Under the pieces are notes generated by a model, which did no database searches, was not told the origin of the DNA, and saw only the letters and a list, made by a program, of their open reading frames with translations. Shown here one piece after another: positions 1 through 8,785 of a stretch of DNA of 53,620 nt. Every line of letters begins with the position of its first letter. Position 1 is the first letter of the stretch. Where the stretch lies: contig JAAUZE010000016.1 in the NCBI GenBank assembly GCA_014804755.1, forward strand, positions 13,105 through 66,724. Reading direction: 5' to 3'. Both the position numbers and the translations under genes were made by a program. The stretch is from Lachnospiraceae bacterium. Lineage in GTDB: Bacteria; Bacillota; Clostridia; Lachnospirales; Lachnospiraceae.

Positions 1-57
1 GAAGCCGGATATTTGGAATTGATCGAGGCGGTGAATGCAGAACACCGGAGTGAGTAA
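1..57 (+). CDS. C-terminal tail of an unidentified upstream protein (partial)
   Basis: Frame 1 is open from the window edge to a TAA at 55-57 and encodes 18 residues rich in Glu and Ala. It stops 13 bases before the chosen start of the next gene, which suggests the last gene of the same operon. Too little is present to name the product. Confidence 0.45.
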   Translation, partial: EAGYLELIEAVNAEHRSE

Positions 58-70
58 AAGGAGAAAGAGG

Positions 71-1288
71 ATGGCGGAAAAGAGAAGAAAGTACATAGCA
101 GTGGGACTGTTGCTGCTTCTGACGGCGGGACTTAGTTTGGGATGCGGAAAGGGAAAAGAGACGGCAAGAAGCGGCGAGACAACAGAACTCTTTGAGGGAG
201 TTTATACGATGTCTCCGGCAGGAGTCCTGCGTGTCAATGGCCGTGGTTATCTGCAGTTTTTTGACAGGGAATCGGATCAGACGGTTTATTTATGCAATCA
301 GGCAGGCTGTAATCATCGGGACGCGGACTGCAGTGCATATGCCGAGAATCTGCAAAATGCTTTTTATGCAAATGATGAGCTTTATCTGATACAGTTTTAT
401 GGCGCCGACCGGAGTCAGGTAATGAAAGCAAACCGTTATGGGGAAAACCGGCAGATATTGGGAGAAATGGACGTGTCTCCACTGACGTATACGATGCGTA
501 TTTATGAGGATATGTTGTATTTTATTGGCACAAAGTGGCAATATGAGGCGGATAATAGCACGCACACGGAGGGGCTTTATACCTTTCAGCTGAAAGACGG
601 AACGCTTGAGGCTTTACCAAGCGTGGATACGGGTTACCTGATTTCCAATGTCTCTGACTTTTATGTGACGGACCGGTATATTTATACGCAATATACAGCA
701 AGCGATACGGACCTTAATGATTATTTTGATTCCGCCACGGGGGAATTTAAGGAAATCGAGTGGGACAGCATCGTTTATGCCTATCTTCTTTACCGCACGG
801 ACAGGCAGACGAGGGAGACGGAACTGCTCATAAAAGAGGAAGGCGGGGATGAGGTCATGTTAACGATTCTGGAAGCCGAGGGGGAGAGTTTCACCATACG
901 GTTACGTGACAGTATCCTGCGGTACGAGGGGAAGGAATTGGCAGAAGTTCTGTATACCTATTCCGGTGATGCGATGTCTTGGGAGGTGAAACCGCTCACG
1001 GACGGCTATCTGATCTGGGAGCTTTATTTTGAAGATACCGGTGAAAAAACGGTGGAACAGCTCACGAACGGCTACGTGGTCTACGAAGGAAGGATGGAAT
1101 ACCGGTTTCGGATTTTGGAGAATTTCACGGAAACAGGAAGCTTTACTGATCCCGAAGGGAACGTGAATTACTATTACGGGGCGGTTGGAGATACGCTTTA
1201 CTTTGGCGGTGATGCGACGCTTTATTATATGGAATTGGAAGATTTCAAGGAGGGGAATTATGAATTCCATTTCATTGATATCGATTAA
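71..1288 (+). CDS. Membrane lipoprotein, DUF5050-like, of an ABC export/lantibiotic-type operon
   Basis: Predicted 405-residue lipoprotein. The N-terminus has a Lys/Arg-rich start, a hydrophobic stretch and a loose lipobox (L-S-L-G-C, Cys about residue 25), so the mature protein should be anchored outside the cell. A Cys/His cluster around residues 70-90 (L-C-N-x-x-G-C-N-H, then D-C) is typical of Clostridia lipoproteins with a DUF5050/propeller-like fold; the remainder is Tyr-rich beta-type sequence. The ATG at 71 is preferred over the one at 35 because AAAGGAG lies 7 bases before it and the ATG at 35 overlaps the upstream gene. It is followed 40 bases later by a large ABC permease and then an ATPase, so it probably works with that transporter. 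The exact ligand is unknown. Confidence 0.7.
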   Translation: MAEKRRKYIAVGLLLLLTAGLSLGCGKGKETARSGETTELFEGVYTMSPAGVLRVNGRGYLQFFDRESDQTVYLCNQAGCNHRDADCSAYAENLQNAFYANDELYLIQFYGADRSQVMKANRYGENRQILGEMDVSPLTYTMRIYEDMLYFIGTKWQYEADNSTHTEGLYTFQLKDGTLEALPSVDTGYLISNVSDFYVTDRYIYTQYTASDTDLNDYFDSATGEFKEIEWDSIVYAYLLYRTDRQTRETELLIKEEGGDEVMLTILEAEGESFTIRLRDSILRYEGKELAEVLYTYSGDAMSWEVKPLTDGYLIWELYFEDTGEKTVEQLTNGYVVYEGRMEYRFRILENFTETGSFTDPEGNVNYYYGAVGDTLYFGGDATLYYMELEDFKEGNYEFHFIDID

Positions 1289-1328
1289 TGTATCATAGCG
1301 TTTTCTTTTTGCAGACCGGAGGAAGGAT

Positions 1329-3740
1329 ATGAAGCTGGTATGGCTTGAGGGAAAAAGAATAGCAAAAAAAGGCTGGGTGCTGCTTTGCTTTTTAGCATTT
1401 CTGGCATTAGGGCTTTGGATCAGTGAGCTGACGCTGGAGCGGTCATTTCGGGATGAGAACTGCAGTGTAGAGCAGTATCTGGAAGCGGCGGAAAGCTGCC
1501 GCGGCATGGCGCTGACGGAAGCGGCGGAATATCTGCGTGAAAGAGAGGATGCAGCGTTTCAGGCAGTCGAAACCTATCAGGATTATCGGGCGAGGATGAT
1601 AAGTCTTGAGGAGGCGGCGGGGAAACTTGCGTCTCTGGGGTATGGGGAAACCCCGCCTGATGAGTTGACTTTCATTGAGTTAAGGGAGGAATGGGCGAAG
1701 TATCAGTGCGTATTGGACGAAGTGAATCTTCTTTTGCAATACGGAGACCGTATGAGAGAAATTCAGCAGGGCGAAGGCGGTCTGTCCGGGATTTCCTTTT
1801 TTAACGAGGACGAGTATGTTACGCTGACAAGAGAAAAGGCAATGCGGGACTATGCCGGACTTCAGGTAGAACTCGACACATGGCAGCCAAACGTTTCCGC
1901 ACGGGAGTTTCTGCAAAACAGGGTGATGGATGGTCTGATTTTCCTGTTTCTGACGGTCATGGTGCTTCTGCTTTATATGGAGGAAAAGGAAAAGGGATAT
2001 GCGGCGCTGACTGCTGCGGCGAAGGGAGGAAGGCAGCGTTTTTATGTGAAGAAAGCAGGCGTGCTCTTTGCGTTTACGCTGTTTACGGTGCTGGTCTACG
2101 AAGGGGTGCTGCTCGCCTATGATGTATGGAGGCTTGGCGGTGTGGTCTGGAATGCGCCGATTCAGTCGATCGCAGCGTTTGAGATGTGCTGTCACGGTTT
2201 CAGTGTGGGGATGGTTATTGTCCTGACGATTCTTCTCAAAGTTTTGTTTTTTTATATTTTGGCGCTTGTGTTGTCGGCACTTGCCTGTCTGATGTCCAAG
2301 ACGCTGCCCTTTTTGTGTGTTACCGCGCTCATTGTGCTGTTCTCCGTTGTCTGGGGTCGGACCGCGGATATTAATGGAAGCTTTGGGTGGATGACCTGCC
2401 TGAATCCGATCGGATTGACGGATACGGCGGGAATGATCATCCGATATCGCCAGTTTCCGATTTTTGGTAATCCCGTATCCGAAGCATGGATATCAGGGGT
2501 ATTTATCGTGCTACTGGCACCCGCCTCATTCGCGGCAGGGCTTCTTTTCTATGCCGGAACGGCAAAGAGAAAGGGGGTGCTTCTCCTCATTGCAAACGAA
2601 GGGAGCGGGAAGATTCGGAGATGCTGGCAGGCGCGCATGAAAAAGCGGATTGACCGGAATGCTGAGGGAGCGCGGACAGGGCATGGAAAGCGGCTGCCCA
2701 AAGGAGCTTTTTTACTGGAGCTGAAAAAAAGCATGATTTCTTATCGGATGCTGCTGCCGGTCTTGGCGGTCATCTTCGCCTGTGTAGCAGGATATGTTGT
2801 CTCTGATGAGAAGGCGATGACACAGCAGGAGAAGTTTTACCGGGAATATATGATGGAGTTAAACGGTTCTTTGACACCGGAAAAGGAACAGTTTATTTTG
2901 GAGGAGAGGGAAAGATTCCGTAATTTGGAAGTGTTTCTTAATGAACTGCTTTTACAGGGCGGAGATCAGGGACTCCTGATCAGCTATATTGAAAATGAGC
3001 TGGTTAAAAAATCGGCGTTTGATCTGGTGGAGCTCCAATATGCCCGCGTTCAGGAAACCGGCGGCGTCTTTTTATATGAAGCGGGGTATCTGTACCTGAT
3101 GGGGCTTGAAGAAAACGAGTCCGGGCGTATCGGTGTTTTTCTCGGAGTCTTGATTTTGACATTACTTCTTCCTTATCTTTCTTGGATCGAACTCGGCGGC
3201 GGAGCGGATGGGGTGGTCCGCACGACTATGCGGGGGAGGAGCAGGGTGCTTTTGACGCAATATGCGGTCTATTTCCTGACGGCGGTTCTGTTATTTGGTA
3301 GTATCTGTGCAGAAGATGCGGCGAAGATTTTCGGACAGTTCGGAAGCTACGGGCTGGCGGAGGCGACAGAAAATATCAGTCAGCTTGGCGGATTTCTGTC
3401 GGGCTGCAGCGTGGGCGGATATCTGGTTCTTATTTATACACTTCGCCTGTTTGGCGTTGCGCTTGCGGCGCTTCTTGTTATGGCGTGTATGTATCTTAGC
3501 AGGGATTATCTGAGTGCTGTTTTGCTGTGCGGGGTGCTGCTCGTGATTCCCAACCTGCTTTTTATGAATGGATTTTCCTTTATGCGAGGGTATTTTATGA
3601 ATGCGTTTTTGCAGGGGGAGGAATTTCTGATGCTTTTTCGGAATGGGGAGATCGGAATCATCCTGTTGATCTTACTGCAGGTGGGGCTGTGTGTGGGAGC
3701 GTCCTTTTGGATTTTAAGAAAAGAGGTGAAGCGTCGATGA
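1329..3740 (+). CDS. Large ABC-2-like transporter permease
   Basis: An 803-residue integral membrane protein. It has two similar halves, each with one N-terminal membrane segment (about residues 13-32 and 470-490), a long charged extracytoplasmic part, then a cluster of about five membrane segments (about 197-410 and 600-795). This is the layout of a tandem ABC-2-type permease. The ribosome site GGAGGAAGG precedes the ATG closely. Its stop overlaps the start of the ATPase gene by the four-base ATGA arrangement, so both subunits are translationally coupled. Substrate cannot be read from the sequence; the family exports peptides or lipids or acts in bacitracin-type resistance. Confidence 0.75.
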   Translation: MKLVWLEGKRIAKKGWVLLCFLAFLALGLWISELTLERSFRDENCSVEQYLEAAESCRGMALTEAAEYLREREDAAFQAVETYQDYRARMISLEEAAGKLASLGYGETPPDELTFIELREEWAKYQCVLDEVNLLLQYGDRMREIQQGEGGLSGISFFNEDEYVTLTREKAMRDYAGLQVELDTWQPNVSAREFLQNRVMDGLIFLFLTVMVLLLYMEEKEKGYAALTAAAKGGRQRFYVKKAGVLFAFTLFTVLVYEGVLLAYDVWRLGGVVWNAPIQSIAAFEMCCHGFSVGMVIVLTILLKVLFFYILALVLSALACLMSKTLPFLCVTALIVLFSVVWGRTADINGSFGWMTCLNPIGLTDTAGMIIRYRQFPIFGNPVSEAWISGVFIVLLAPASFAAGLLFYAGTAKRKGVLLLIANEGSGKIRRCWQARMKKRIDRNAEGARTGHGKRLPKGAFLLELKKSMISYRMLLPVLAVIFACVAGYVVSDEKAMTQQEKFYREYMMELNGSLTPEKEQFILEERERFRNLEVFLNELLLQGGDQGLLISYIENELVKKSAFDLVELQYARVQETGGVFLYEAGYLYLMGLEENESGRIGVFLGVLILTLLLPYLSWIELGGGADGVVRTTMRGRSRVLLTQYAVYFLTAVLLFGSICAEDAAKIFGQFGSYGLAEATENISQLGGFLSGCSVGGYLVLIYTLRLFGVALAALLVMACMYLSRDYLSAVLLCGVLLVIPNLLFMNGFSFMRGYFMNAFLQGEEFLMLFRNGEIGIILLILLQVGLCVGASFWILRKEVKRR

Positions 3741-4498
3741 AGTTAGAGATTGCACATGTAACGTTTGGATACGGGAAGACCGTTGTGATCGAGGATATGA
3801 ATTTGGAGCTGACGCCGGGGGTGTACGGGCTGTTAGGACCGAATGGAGCAGGAAAGAGCACGCTGATCTCCCTGCTTGTCACAAACAGGATACCGGATAA
3901 AGGGGAAATCTTATGGGACGGGAAAGAAATCGGCTCGCAGGGGGCGGCATACCGGGGCGTAGTGGGTTTTAAACCCCAGCAGCAGAGCATTTATCCGGAA
4001 CTGCGGGTCAAGGAATTTTTATATTATATGGCAAACTTAAAAGAAGTGCCGCGAAAGGAGCAGGAAAAACAGGTCAATGAACTGTTGGTCCGCCTGAATC
4101 TGGAGAAGCATCGGGATAAAAAGATGAAGGCGCTTTCGGGCGGAATGCTGCAAAGGGCGCTGCTGGCGCAGGCGTTATTGGGAGATCCTAAGTTTATTAT
4201 TTTAGACGAGCCAACGGCGGGGCTTGATCCAATGGAACGGATCAATATGCGGAATCTGATCGGGGAGCTGGCAGGCGACAAGATCGTGCTGCTGGCGACG
4301 CATATCATTGAAGATATTGCTACCATTGCAAAGGAAATTTTGTTTATGAATCATGGCGAGATTCTGCTGCGGGGAAATTTGGATTCCCTCAGGGAGTATT
4401 ATGAAAAAGGAAAAAGGGAGGGCAGGATGACGGGCGTGGAGATGCAGGATGAGATCATGATCTTGGAAAATCTGTATTATGATCTTTTTCATGTCTGA
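3737..4498 (+). CDS. ABC transporter ATP-binding protein
   Basis: A 253-residue ABC ATPase that would energise the permease encoded directly upstream. Visible motifs are Walker A G-P-N-G-A-G-K-S-T at residues 34-42, a Q-loop in the V-G-F-K-P-Q-Q region, signature L-S-G-G-M-L-Q-R near residue 134, Walker B F-I-I-L-D-E-P with D-loop G-L-D-P, and a switch His in L-A-T-H. The open frame extends further upstream, but the ATG at 3737 overlaps the permease stop and begins the normal N-terminal strand. It most resembles the ATPases of ABC-2 export systems (CcmA type). Confidence 0.88.
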   Translation: MKLEIAHVTFGYGKTVVIEDMNLELTPGVYGLLGPNGAGKSTLISLLVTNRIPDKGEILWDGKEIGSQGAAYRGVVGFKPQQQSIYPELRVKEFLYYMANLKEVPRKEQEKQVNELLVRLNLEKHRDKKMKALSGGMLQRALLAQALLGDPKFIILDEPTAGLDPMERINMRNLIGELAGDKIVLLATHIIEDIATIAKEILFMNHGEILLRGNLDSLREYYEKGKREGRMTGVEMQDEIMILENLYYDLFHV

Positions 4499-4527
4499 TG
4501 TCAGTAGCTTTTTTGAGAAAGTTTTTG

Positions 4528-4556
4528 TTGCAAAGGGAATATTGATATGCTATAAT
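4528..4556 (+). promoter_or_regulatory. Sigma-A promoter of the tRNA operon
   Basis: TTGCAA at 4528-4533 and a perfect TATAAT at 4551-4556 are separated by 17 bases. Transcription would begin about 4563, roughly 80 bases before the first tRNA. Confidence 0.7.
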
Positions 4557-4643
4557 CAATTTCGCTGGGATTTCAAGCGTAGGAATGTCTATTCGGATAT
4601 TTTCACGGAAGAGATCCCGGAGGGGAGAACCCGCGAAAGACAG

Positions 4644-4715
4644 GGCTCCGTGGTCAAGAGGTTAAGACATCGCCCTTTCACGGCGGTAACACGGGTTCAA
4701 TTCCCGTCGGAGTCA
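4644..4715 (+). tRNA. tRNA-Glu (TTC)
   Basis: A full cloverleaf of 72 bases. The acceptor stem GGCTCCG pairs with CGGAGTC (one G-T), the anticodon loop C-C-T-T-T-C-A-C carries TTC, and the T arm GGGTTCAATTCCC is canonical. CCA is not encoded. First of five tRNAs in one operon. Confidence 0.92.
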
Positions 4716-4775
4716 TTTTTGAGGAATGTGTGATTCCTTGAAACAATAGGAGCAATATATGTTCCGAGGTTATTC

Positions 4776-4849
4776 GGACCTTTAGCTCAGTTGGTTAGAG
4801 CAACCGGCTCATAACCGGTCGGTCCTGGGTTCGAGTCCCCGAAGGTCCA
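4776..4849 (+). tRNA. tRNA with CAT anticodon (Met elongator or Ile2)
   Basis: A 74-base cloverleaf. The acceptor stem is GGACCTT/AAGGTCC, the D arm is AGCTCAGTTGGTTAGAGC, and the anticodon loop is CTCATAA within a CCGG stem. It is an elongator-type tRNA because the acceptor stem is fully paired. The GGACCTT acceptor resembles what I recall of Firmicutes tRNA-Ile2, whose CAT is modified to lysidine, so Ile2 is at least as likely as Met; base sequence alone does not settle it. Confidence 0.85.
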
Positions 4850-4864
4850 TTCATAATCGTTTTT

Positions 4865-4938
4865 GGCCCAGTGGCTCAGTTGGTTAGAGCGTCGCCCTGT
4901 CACGGCGAAGGTCGTCGGTTCGAGTCCGATCTGGGTCG
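4865..4938 (+). tRNA. tRNA-Asp (GTC)
   Basis: A 74-base cloverleaf. The acceptor stem is GGCCCAG/CTGGGTC with G as discriminator, the anticodon stem-loop CGCC-CTGTCAC-GGCG carries GTC, and the T arm CGGTTCGAGTCCG is regular. Confidence 0.92.
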
Positions 4939-5002
4939 CTCCGTATATTCTTATGAATCAACGATTCTAAGGACATACGGAACAAAGAAATACCTCATAT
5001 CA

Positions 5003-5075
5003 GGGATCTTAGCTCAGCTGGGAGAGCATCTGTCTTACAAACAGAGGGTCATAGGTTCGAGCCCTATAGGTCCCA
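5003..5075 (+). tRNA. tRNA-Val (TAC)
   Basis: A 73-base cloverleaf. The acceptor stem is GGGATCT/AGGTCCC with one T-G pair, the anticodon loop CTTACAA sits in a CTGT/ACAG stem, and the discriminator is A. Confidence 0.92.
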
Positions 5076-5118
5076 CGGAAAAGAACAAGCTCTGTTCTTT
5101 TCAGAATCATTGCATTGT

Positions 5119-5204
5119 GCCGGCGTGGCGGAACTGGCAGACGCACAGGACTTAAAATCCTGCGGGACTAACCTCCCGTACCGGTTCGATTCCGGTCGCC
5201 GGCA
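5119..5204 (+). tRNA. tRNA-Leu (TAA)
   Basis: An 86-base class II tRNA with a long variable arm (GCGGGACTAACCTCCCGT). The acceptor stem is GCCGGCG/CGCCGGC and the anticodon loop is CTTAAAA with TAA. Last of the five tRNAs. Confidence 0.92.
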
Positions 5205-5215
5205 TTGAATGTAAA

Positions 5216-5255
5216 AGAACCTGCATCAGCATATCGCTGGTGCAGGTTCTTTTTC
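5216..5255 (+). terminator. Rho-independent terminator of the tRNA operon
   Basis: An imperfect long stem, AAGAACCTGCATCAGC against GCTGGTGCAGGTTCTT with loop ATATC, is followed by a T run. It begins 12 bases after tRNA-Leu. Confidence 0.85.
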
Positions 5256-5276
5256 TGCCAATAATAAATTATTCGA

Positions 5277-5299
5277 AAGAACGCGTAGCGTTCTTTTTT
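5277..5299. terminator. Small hairpin at the convergent end of the histidine kinase gene
   Basis: Stem AAGAACGC, loop GTA, stem GCGTTCTT, followed by T's on the plus strand. It abuts the stop codon of the minus-strand kinase gene. The T run favours plus-strand termination as a back-up for the tRNA operon; on the minus strand only a short TTTC follows, so termination there is less certain. Confidence 0.5.
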
Positions 5300-7397
5300 A
5301 CCGATTTAAGCATTTTGCGATGGTGTCAAGCAGTTGGTGGGAATTGATGGGTTTCGGCAGATGCTCGTTCATTCCCGCCATTTTTGTTTTTTTGATATCG
5401 TCGTCCATCACGTTTGCGCTCAGAGCGATGATGGGGACGGATTTGGCATCAGGGCGAGGCAGCGCCCGAAGCCTGCGTGCTGCCTCTAAACCGTCCATCA
5501 CGGGCATCATAATGTCCATGAGAACAAAATCAAACTCATTGGGCGAGGACTCCTCGAACCGCGTTAATGCAAGCTGACCGTTTTCGGCACAGACCACGCT
5601 CATGCCCGCGTCCTCCAATAAAAAGCGCGCAATCTCCATATTGATCTCATTGTCTTCGACGAGCAGAGCCCTGCATGCGGACAGCTTGCCGTATTCGTCG
5701 TCTTCTGCATCCGATTCATGAACTTTTGCATCCGATTCATCGGCAGCAGGCGTTGTCGTTTCGGATAAAGTCGTATTTAGAGCATCCGATGTATCGTCGG
5801 CATCTGAAAGCGCCGTTCCCATCTTAAAAGGGAGCGTAATGGAGACGGTGGTACCCACGCCGGGAGTACTGTCAAGCGAGACGGTTCCGTTCATATGGGT
5901 TACGAGTATTTTGACAATGGACATGCCGAGACCTGTCCCCATATAATTGGTGCGTGCCTCGTTATGCTCCTGTTCAAACGCCTCAAACACATGGCTGGCG
6001 AACTCAGGCTCCATGCCGATTCCGGTATCCGTAATCCGGAACTCAAATACTGCCACGTTATTATTGTCTGAAACCTCGCGTGCGTTCAGTGTAATGGAGC
6101 CGCCGGGTTTGTTATATTTGATGGCGTTATCTAAAACGTGATGAAATATCTGCAAAATATGTTTGGGACTACCGATAATGTCGGGATGTGCAAACGGTTC
6201 AAGCTGCGCCGTATAGGTCAGACCGCGTTCCCTTGCCCGTTCTAAAATCGGCCGGAGGTCCTTCGTCAGCAGGGAATCCAAGCGTATGGCTTCGTCCGTC
6301 AGGCTCAGATCGCCGTTTTCGAACGTGTTCATATCCAAAACATCCGTGACGAGACTCATTAAGTGATCACAGGATATGGCAATCTTGTTGATGCATTCGT
6401 CAATCTTTTCAGGGTTTGTCCGATTCTTTTTGGCTATTTCCAGCATGCCGATGATTCCGTTGATCGGTGTTCGAAGATCGTGGGACATGCGGGAAAGAAA
6501 TTTATTCTTAATCCGTCCTGCCTCTTCCGCCTTTGCAAGGGAGTCGGACAGAATTCTTTTTGCGTCCAATTCACGCCGTTTCTCTTCGTCAACAATGCGG
6601 AAAGTCAAAATGAAATGTCCGGTATCCAAATTCATGGCACCGCCGTAAAATGCCTGAAACTCTACCCATTGGTAGTCGTCCCCGGTTTTGGCAAGATAGG
6701 TTGTCTGATAATTGCCTCCCTGATCGGCGGAGACGGAAAAAAAGTTTAATTTATTTAGGATATCCGCAAAGGAGTGATCCTCCGGATTGGTATAGTCCTG
6801 CCTGTATTGACGTAGAAGCTCCTCCAGTTCGGGGAGCGTACCGCAGATCTGCTCGTCAAAAACGCCGCCGTCACTTTTGATGACGCGATACCGTCCCTGA
6901 TTCATATCAACATAGATAATGCGGTTATAGCCTTTTGTCAGCGCTGTGAGCAATTCGCTTTCCCGTTTTCTGGCATCCTCGACGATGCGGATGGATGCGA
7001 TGATGATCGGGCGGCCGTCCATGGAAAGAGAAGGCTTCTGATAGGAATTGACCCAGATATTTTTACCGGATTTGTTCACGAGACGGAATTCCTGACAGAC
7101 GACATTCTTATTTTGCGTATTTTCCGTAAAGGCCTTCCGGTCTTTTTCATATACCAGATTCAAAAACTGCTCGTCACAGGCGCGCAGCATTTCGGAGTAG
7201 TCATAATCAAGCGTGGTCAGGGCAAAGCCCGAAACAAAATAAATAGGATATCCGGGTTCGTCATAGAAGGCGACGACGCCGACAGCGCCGTTATGATCAA
7301 GCAGATCAATGATGGCAGCCTGATTTTGCGGGAGCAGCGACCGGTTATCCTGATGAATAAAATGTAATTCTTCATAATACTTGTTTTCTGAATTCAT
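5298..7397 (-). CDS. Hybrid sensor histidine kinase with PAS and receiver domains
   Basis: A 699-residue cytosolic hybrid kinase. A PAS domain is visible at about residues 25-145 and a second PAS-like segment at about 160-270. The H-box S-H-D-L-R-T-P has phosphorylated His near 306; the N-box D-N-A-I-K-Y-N has Asn near 424, and G-boxes D-T-G-I-G-M and G-T-G-L-G-M follow. An acidic linker leads to a C-terminal receiver domain with D-D/E pair L-V-E-D-N and phospho-acceptor Asp near 628 (V-L-M-D-I-M-M-P). No membrane segment is evident. The start at 7397 is chosen because CAGGG lies about 8 bases before it and residues upstream are outside the PAS fold. No response regulator gene is adjacent, so output partner and signal are unknown. 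Confidence 0.85.
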   Translation of the reverse strand: MNSENKYYEELHFIHQDNRSLLPQNQAAIIDLLDHNGAVGVVAFYDEPGYPIYFVSGFALTTLDYDYSEMLRACDEQFLNLVYEKDRKAFTENTQNKNVVCQEFRLVNKSGKNIWVNSYQKPSLSMDGRPIIIASIRIVEDARKRESELLTALTKGYNRIIYVDMNQGRYRVIKSDGGVFDEQICGTLPELEELLRQYRQDYTNPEDHSFADILNKLNFFSVSADQGGNYQTTYLAKTGDDYQWVEFQAFYGGAMNLDTGHFILTFRIVDEEKRRELDAKRILSDSLAKAEEAGRIKNKFLSRMSHDLRTPINGIIGMLEIAKKNRTNPEKIDECINKIAISCDHLMSLVTDVLDMNTFENGDLSLTDEAIRLDSLLTKDLRPILERARERGLTYTAQLEPFAHPDIIGSPKHILQIFHHVLDNAIKYNKPGGSITLNAREVSDNNNVAVFEFRITDTGIGMEPEFASHVFEAFEQEHNEARTNYMGTGLGMSIVKILVTHMNGTVSLDSTPGVGTTVSITLPFKMGTALSDADDTSDALNTTLSETTTPAADESDAKVHESDAEDDEYGKLSACRALLVEDNEINMEIARFLLEDAGMSVVCAENGQLALTRFEESSPNEFDFVLMDIMMPVMDGLEAARRLRALPRPDAKSVPIIALSANVMDDDIKKTKMAGMNEHLPKPINSHQLLDTIAKCLNR

Positions 7398-7521
7398 ATG
7401 CTTTACCCTGAGGAACGTGATTTTCCTTTCTGCGAGAGATCTTCGCTTTATTATAAGGGAAATCACGGTCGGACTCAATAAAAAAATAGGATGGGGAGCA
7501 AAATTGTTTTTTTTTGATCAA

Positions 7522-7552
7522 AGAATAAAAATCATCTCTTTGGCGCATAGTA
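7522..7552 (+). promoter_or_regulatory. Sigma-G/F-like promoter before spoVAD
   Basis: AGAATA at 7522-7527 and CATAGTA at 7546-7552 are separated by 18 bases. This fits the forespore sigma-G consensus (TGHATR, 17-18 bases, CATNHTA) with one or two mismatches and matches the forespore expression known for spoVA genes. Confidence 0.5.
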
Positions 7553-7622
7553 ACCATGTGAAAAAAGAATGGAAAACGGTTCTTTTTGGACGGTTAAGCG
7601 ATCAGAGAAGGGATGGTGCGAT

Positions 7623-8645
7623 ATGGGGAGTCCGCAAAAAGGAAAACAGAGTGTAGCGTTTGATAAAGGGGTGTATATCAGGGAAAGCGCCTCCATCGTC
7701 GGGACGAAGGAGGGAGAAGGACCGCTCGGCGCGCTCTTTGATATGGTGGCGTCGGATGACATGATGGGGTGCGATAACTGGGAGGCCGCGGAGAGCACGC
7801 TGCAAAAAGAGGCGCTCAGCTTGGCGCTGGGAAAAGCGGGCTTAACGCACAAGGATATCCGCTATCTGCTTGCGGGAGATCTGCTTGCGCAGACGGTCGC
7901 CTCCTCGTACGGACTGATGGATTTTGAAACGCCCATTCTCGGCATGTATGGGGCGTGCTCGACCTGCGGAGAGGCGCTTGGCATCGGCAGTATGCTGATC
8001 GCCGGAGGCTATGCGGATACACTCGCCTGTGTCACGAGCAGTCATTTTGCCAGTGCGGAAAAAGAATTCCGGTTTCCGTTAGGTTATGGTTCGCAGCGGC
8101 CGAAGTGCTCCACATGGACCGTGACCGGAAGCGGCGCGTATGTATTGTCCGCCGTAAGCACGAGCGGAGCACGCGCGCGCATCACCGGTATCACTTCGGG
8201 AAGGATCGTCGATTACGGTATCAAGGATTCCTTTAATATGGGCTGCTGTATGGCTCCGGCGGCGGCCGATACGATCGCGCAGAATCTGCAGGATTTCGGG
8301 AGAAGGCCGTCGGATTATGATAAGATTTTTACGGGCGACTTAGGGACGGTCGGACAGCAGGCGCTGATCGATCTGCTGACCGCAAAGGGGATTGAGATCG
8401 CCGCGCAGCATGACGACTGCGGCATACGCATGTATGACAGCATCCGGCAGAAGACGGAGGCGGGCGGCTCGGGCTGCGGCTGCTCCGCGGCGGTGTTATC
8501 GGCGTATATCCTTCCGCGCATGGAATCGGGAGAATGGAAAAGAGTCCTGTTCGTGCCGACGGGCGCGCTGCTTAGCAAAACCTCGTTTAACGAGGGTCAG
8601 ACCGTACCGGGCATCGCCCATGCGGTCGTGATCGAAAAAGTATAA
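7623..8645 (+). CDS. spoVAD: Stage V sporulation protein AD (SpoVAD homologue)
   Basis: A 340-residue thiolase-fold protein close to the usual SpoVAD length. SpoVAD binds dipicolinic acid and takes part in its import into the forespore and its release on germination. Characteristic segments are the G-A-C-S-T stretch with Cys near residues 112 and 115, T-S-S-H-F with F-R-F-P-L-x-Y-G-x-Q-R-P about residues 145-168, and the W-T-V-T-G-S-G motif after it. The ATG at 7623 is preferred over 7569 because it follows an AAGGGATGG ribosome site and gives the family length. The usual neighbours spoVAC and spoVAE are not adjacent, so this is a lone copy, possibly a second paralogue in the genome. Confidence 0.88.
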   Translation: MGSPQKGKQSVAFDKGVYIRESASIVGTKEGEGPLGALFDMVASDDMMGCDNWEAAESTLQKEALSLALGKAGLTHKDIRYLLAGDLLAQTVASSYGLMDFETPILGMYGACSTCGEALGIGSMLIAGGYADTLACVTSSHFASAEKEFRFPLGYGSQRPKCSTWTVTGSGAYVLSAVSTSGARARITGITSGRIVDYGIKDSFNMGCCMAPAAADTIAQNLQDFGRRPSDYDKIFTGDLGTVGQQALIDLLTAKGIEIAAQHDDCGIRMYDSIRQKTEAGGSGCGCSAAVLSAYILPRMESGEWKRVLFVPTGALLSKTSFNEGQTVPGIAHAVVIEKV

Positions 8646-8661
8646 AAAATGGCAGCTGCAG

Positions 8662-8717
8662 TTGACACTTCTTGTCTAACGTGTTAGACTGACAATAAAT
8701 AGTCTAACGCATTAGAC
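8662..8717 (+). promoter_or_regulatory. blaI promoter with two palindromic operators
   Basis: TTGACA at 8662-8667 and TAGACT at 8685-8690 have a 17-base spacer. Two near-identical 16-base palindromes of form GTCTAAC-NN-GTTAGAC-type lie at 8674-8689 (overlapping the -10 box) and 8702-8717 (just downstream), 28 bases centre to centre. The position is as expected for autorepression by a dimeric BlaI/CopY-type repressor whose gene follows. Confidence 0.75.
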
Positions 8718-8785
8718 AGCCTGCACGCGGCGAGGACCTGTTCAAAACCGGAACGGATCGCCGCGGCGGACAAGGAGGGCGGAGT

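Noticed and set aside
4871-5155. An open reading frame across the tRNA genes
   Set aside because: It runs through three complete cloverleaves and has no ribosome site; translated tRNA DNA is a common false call.
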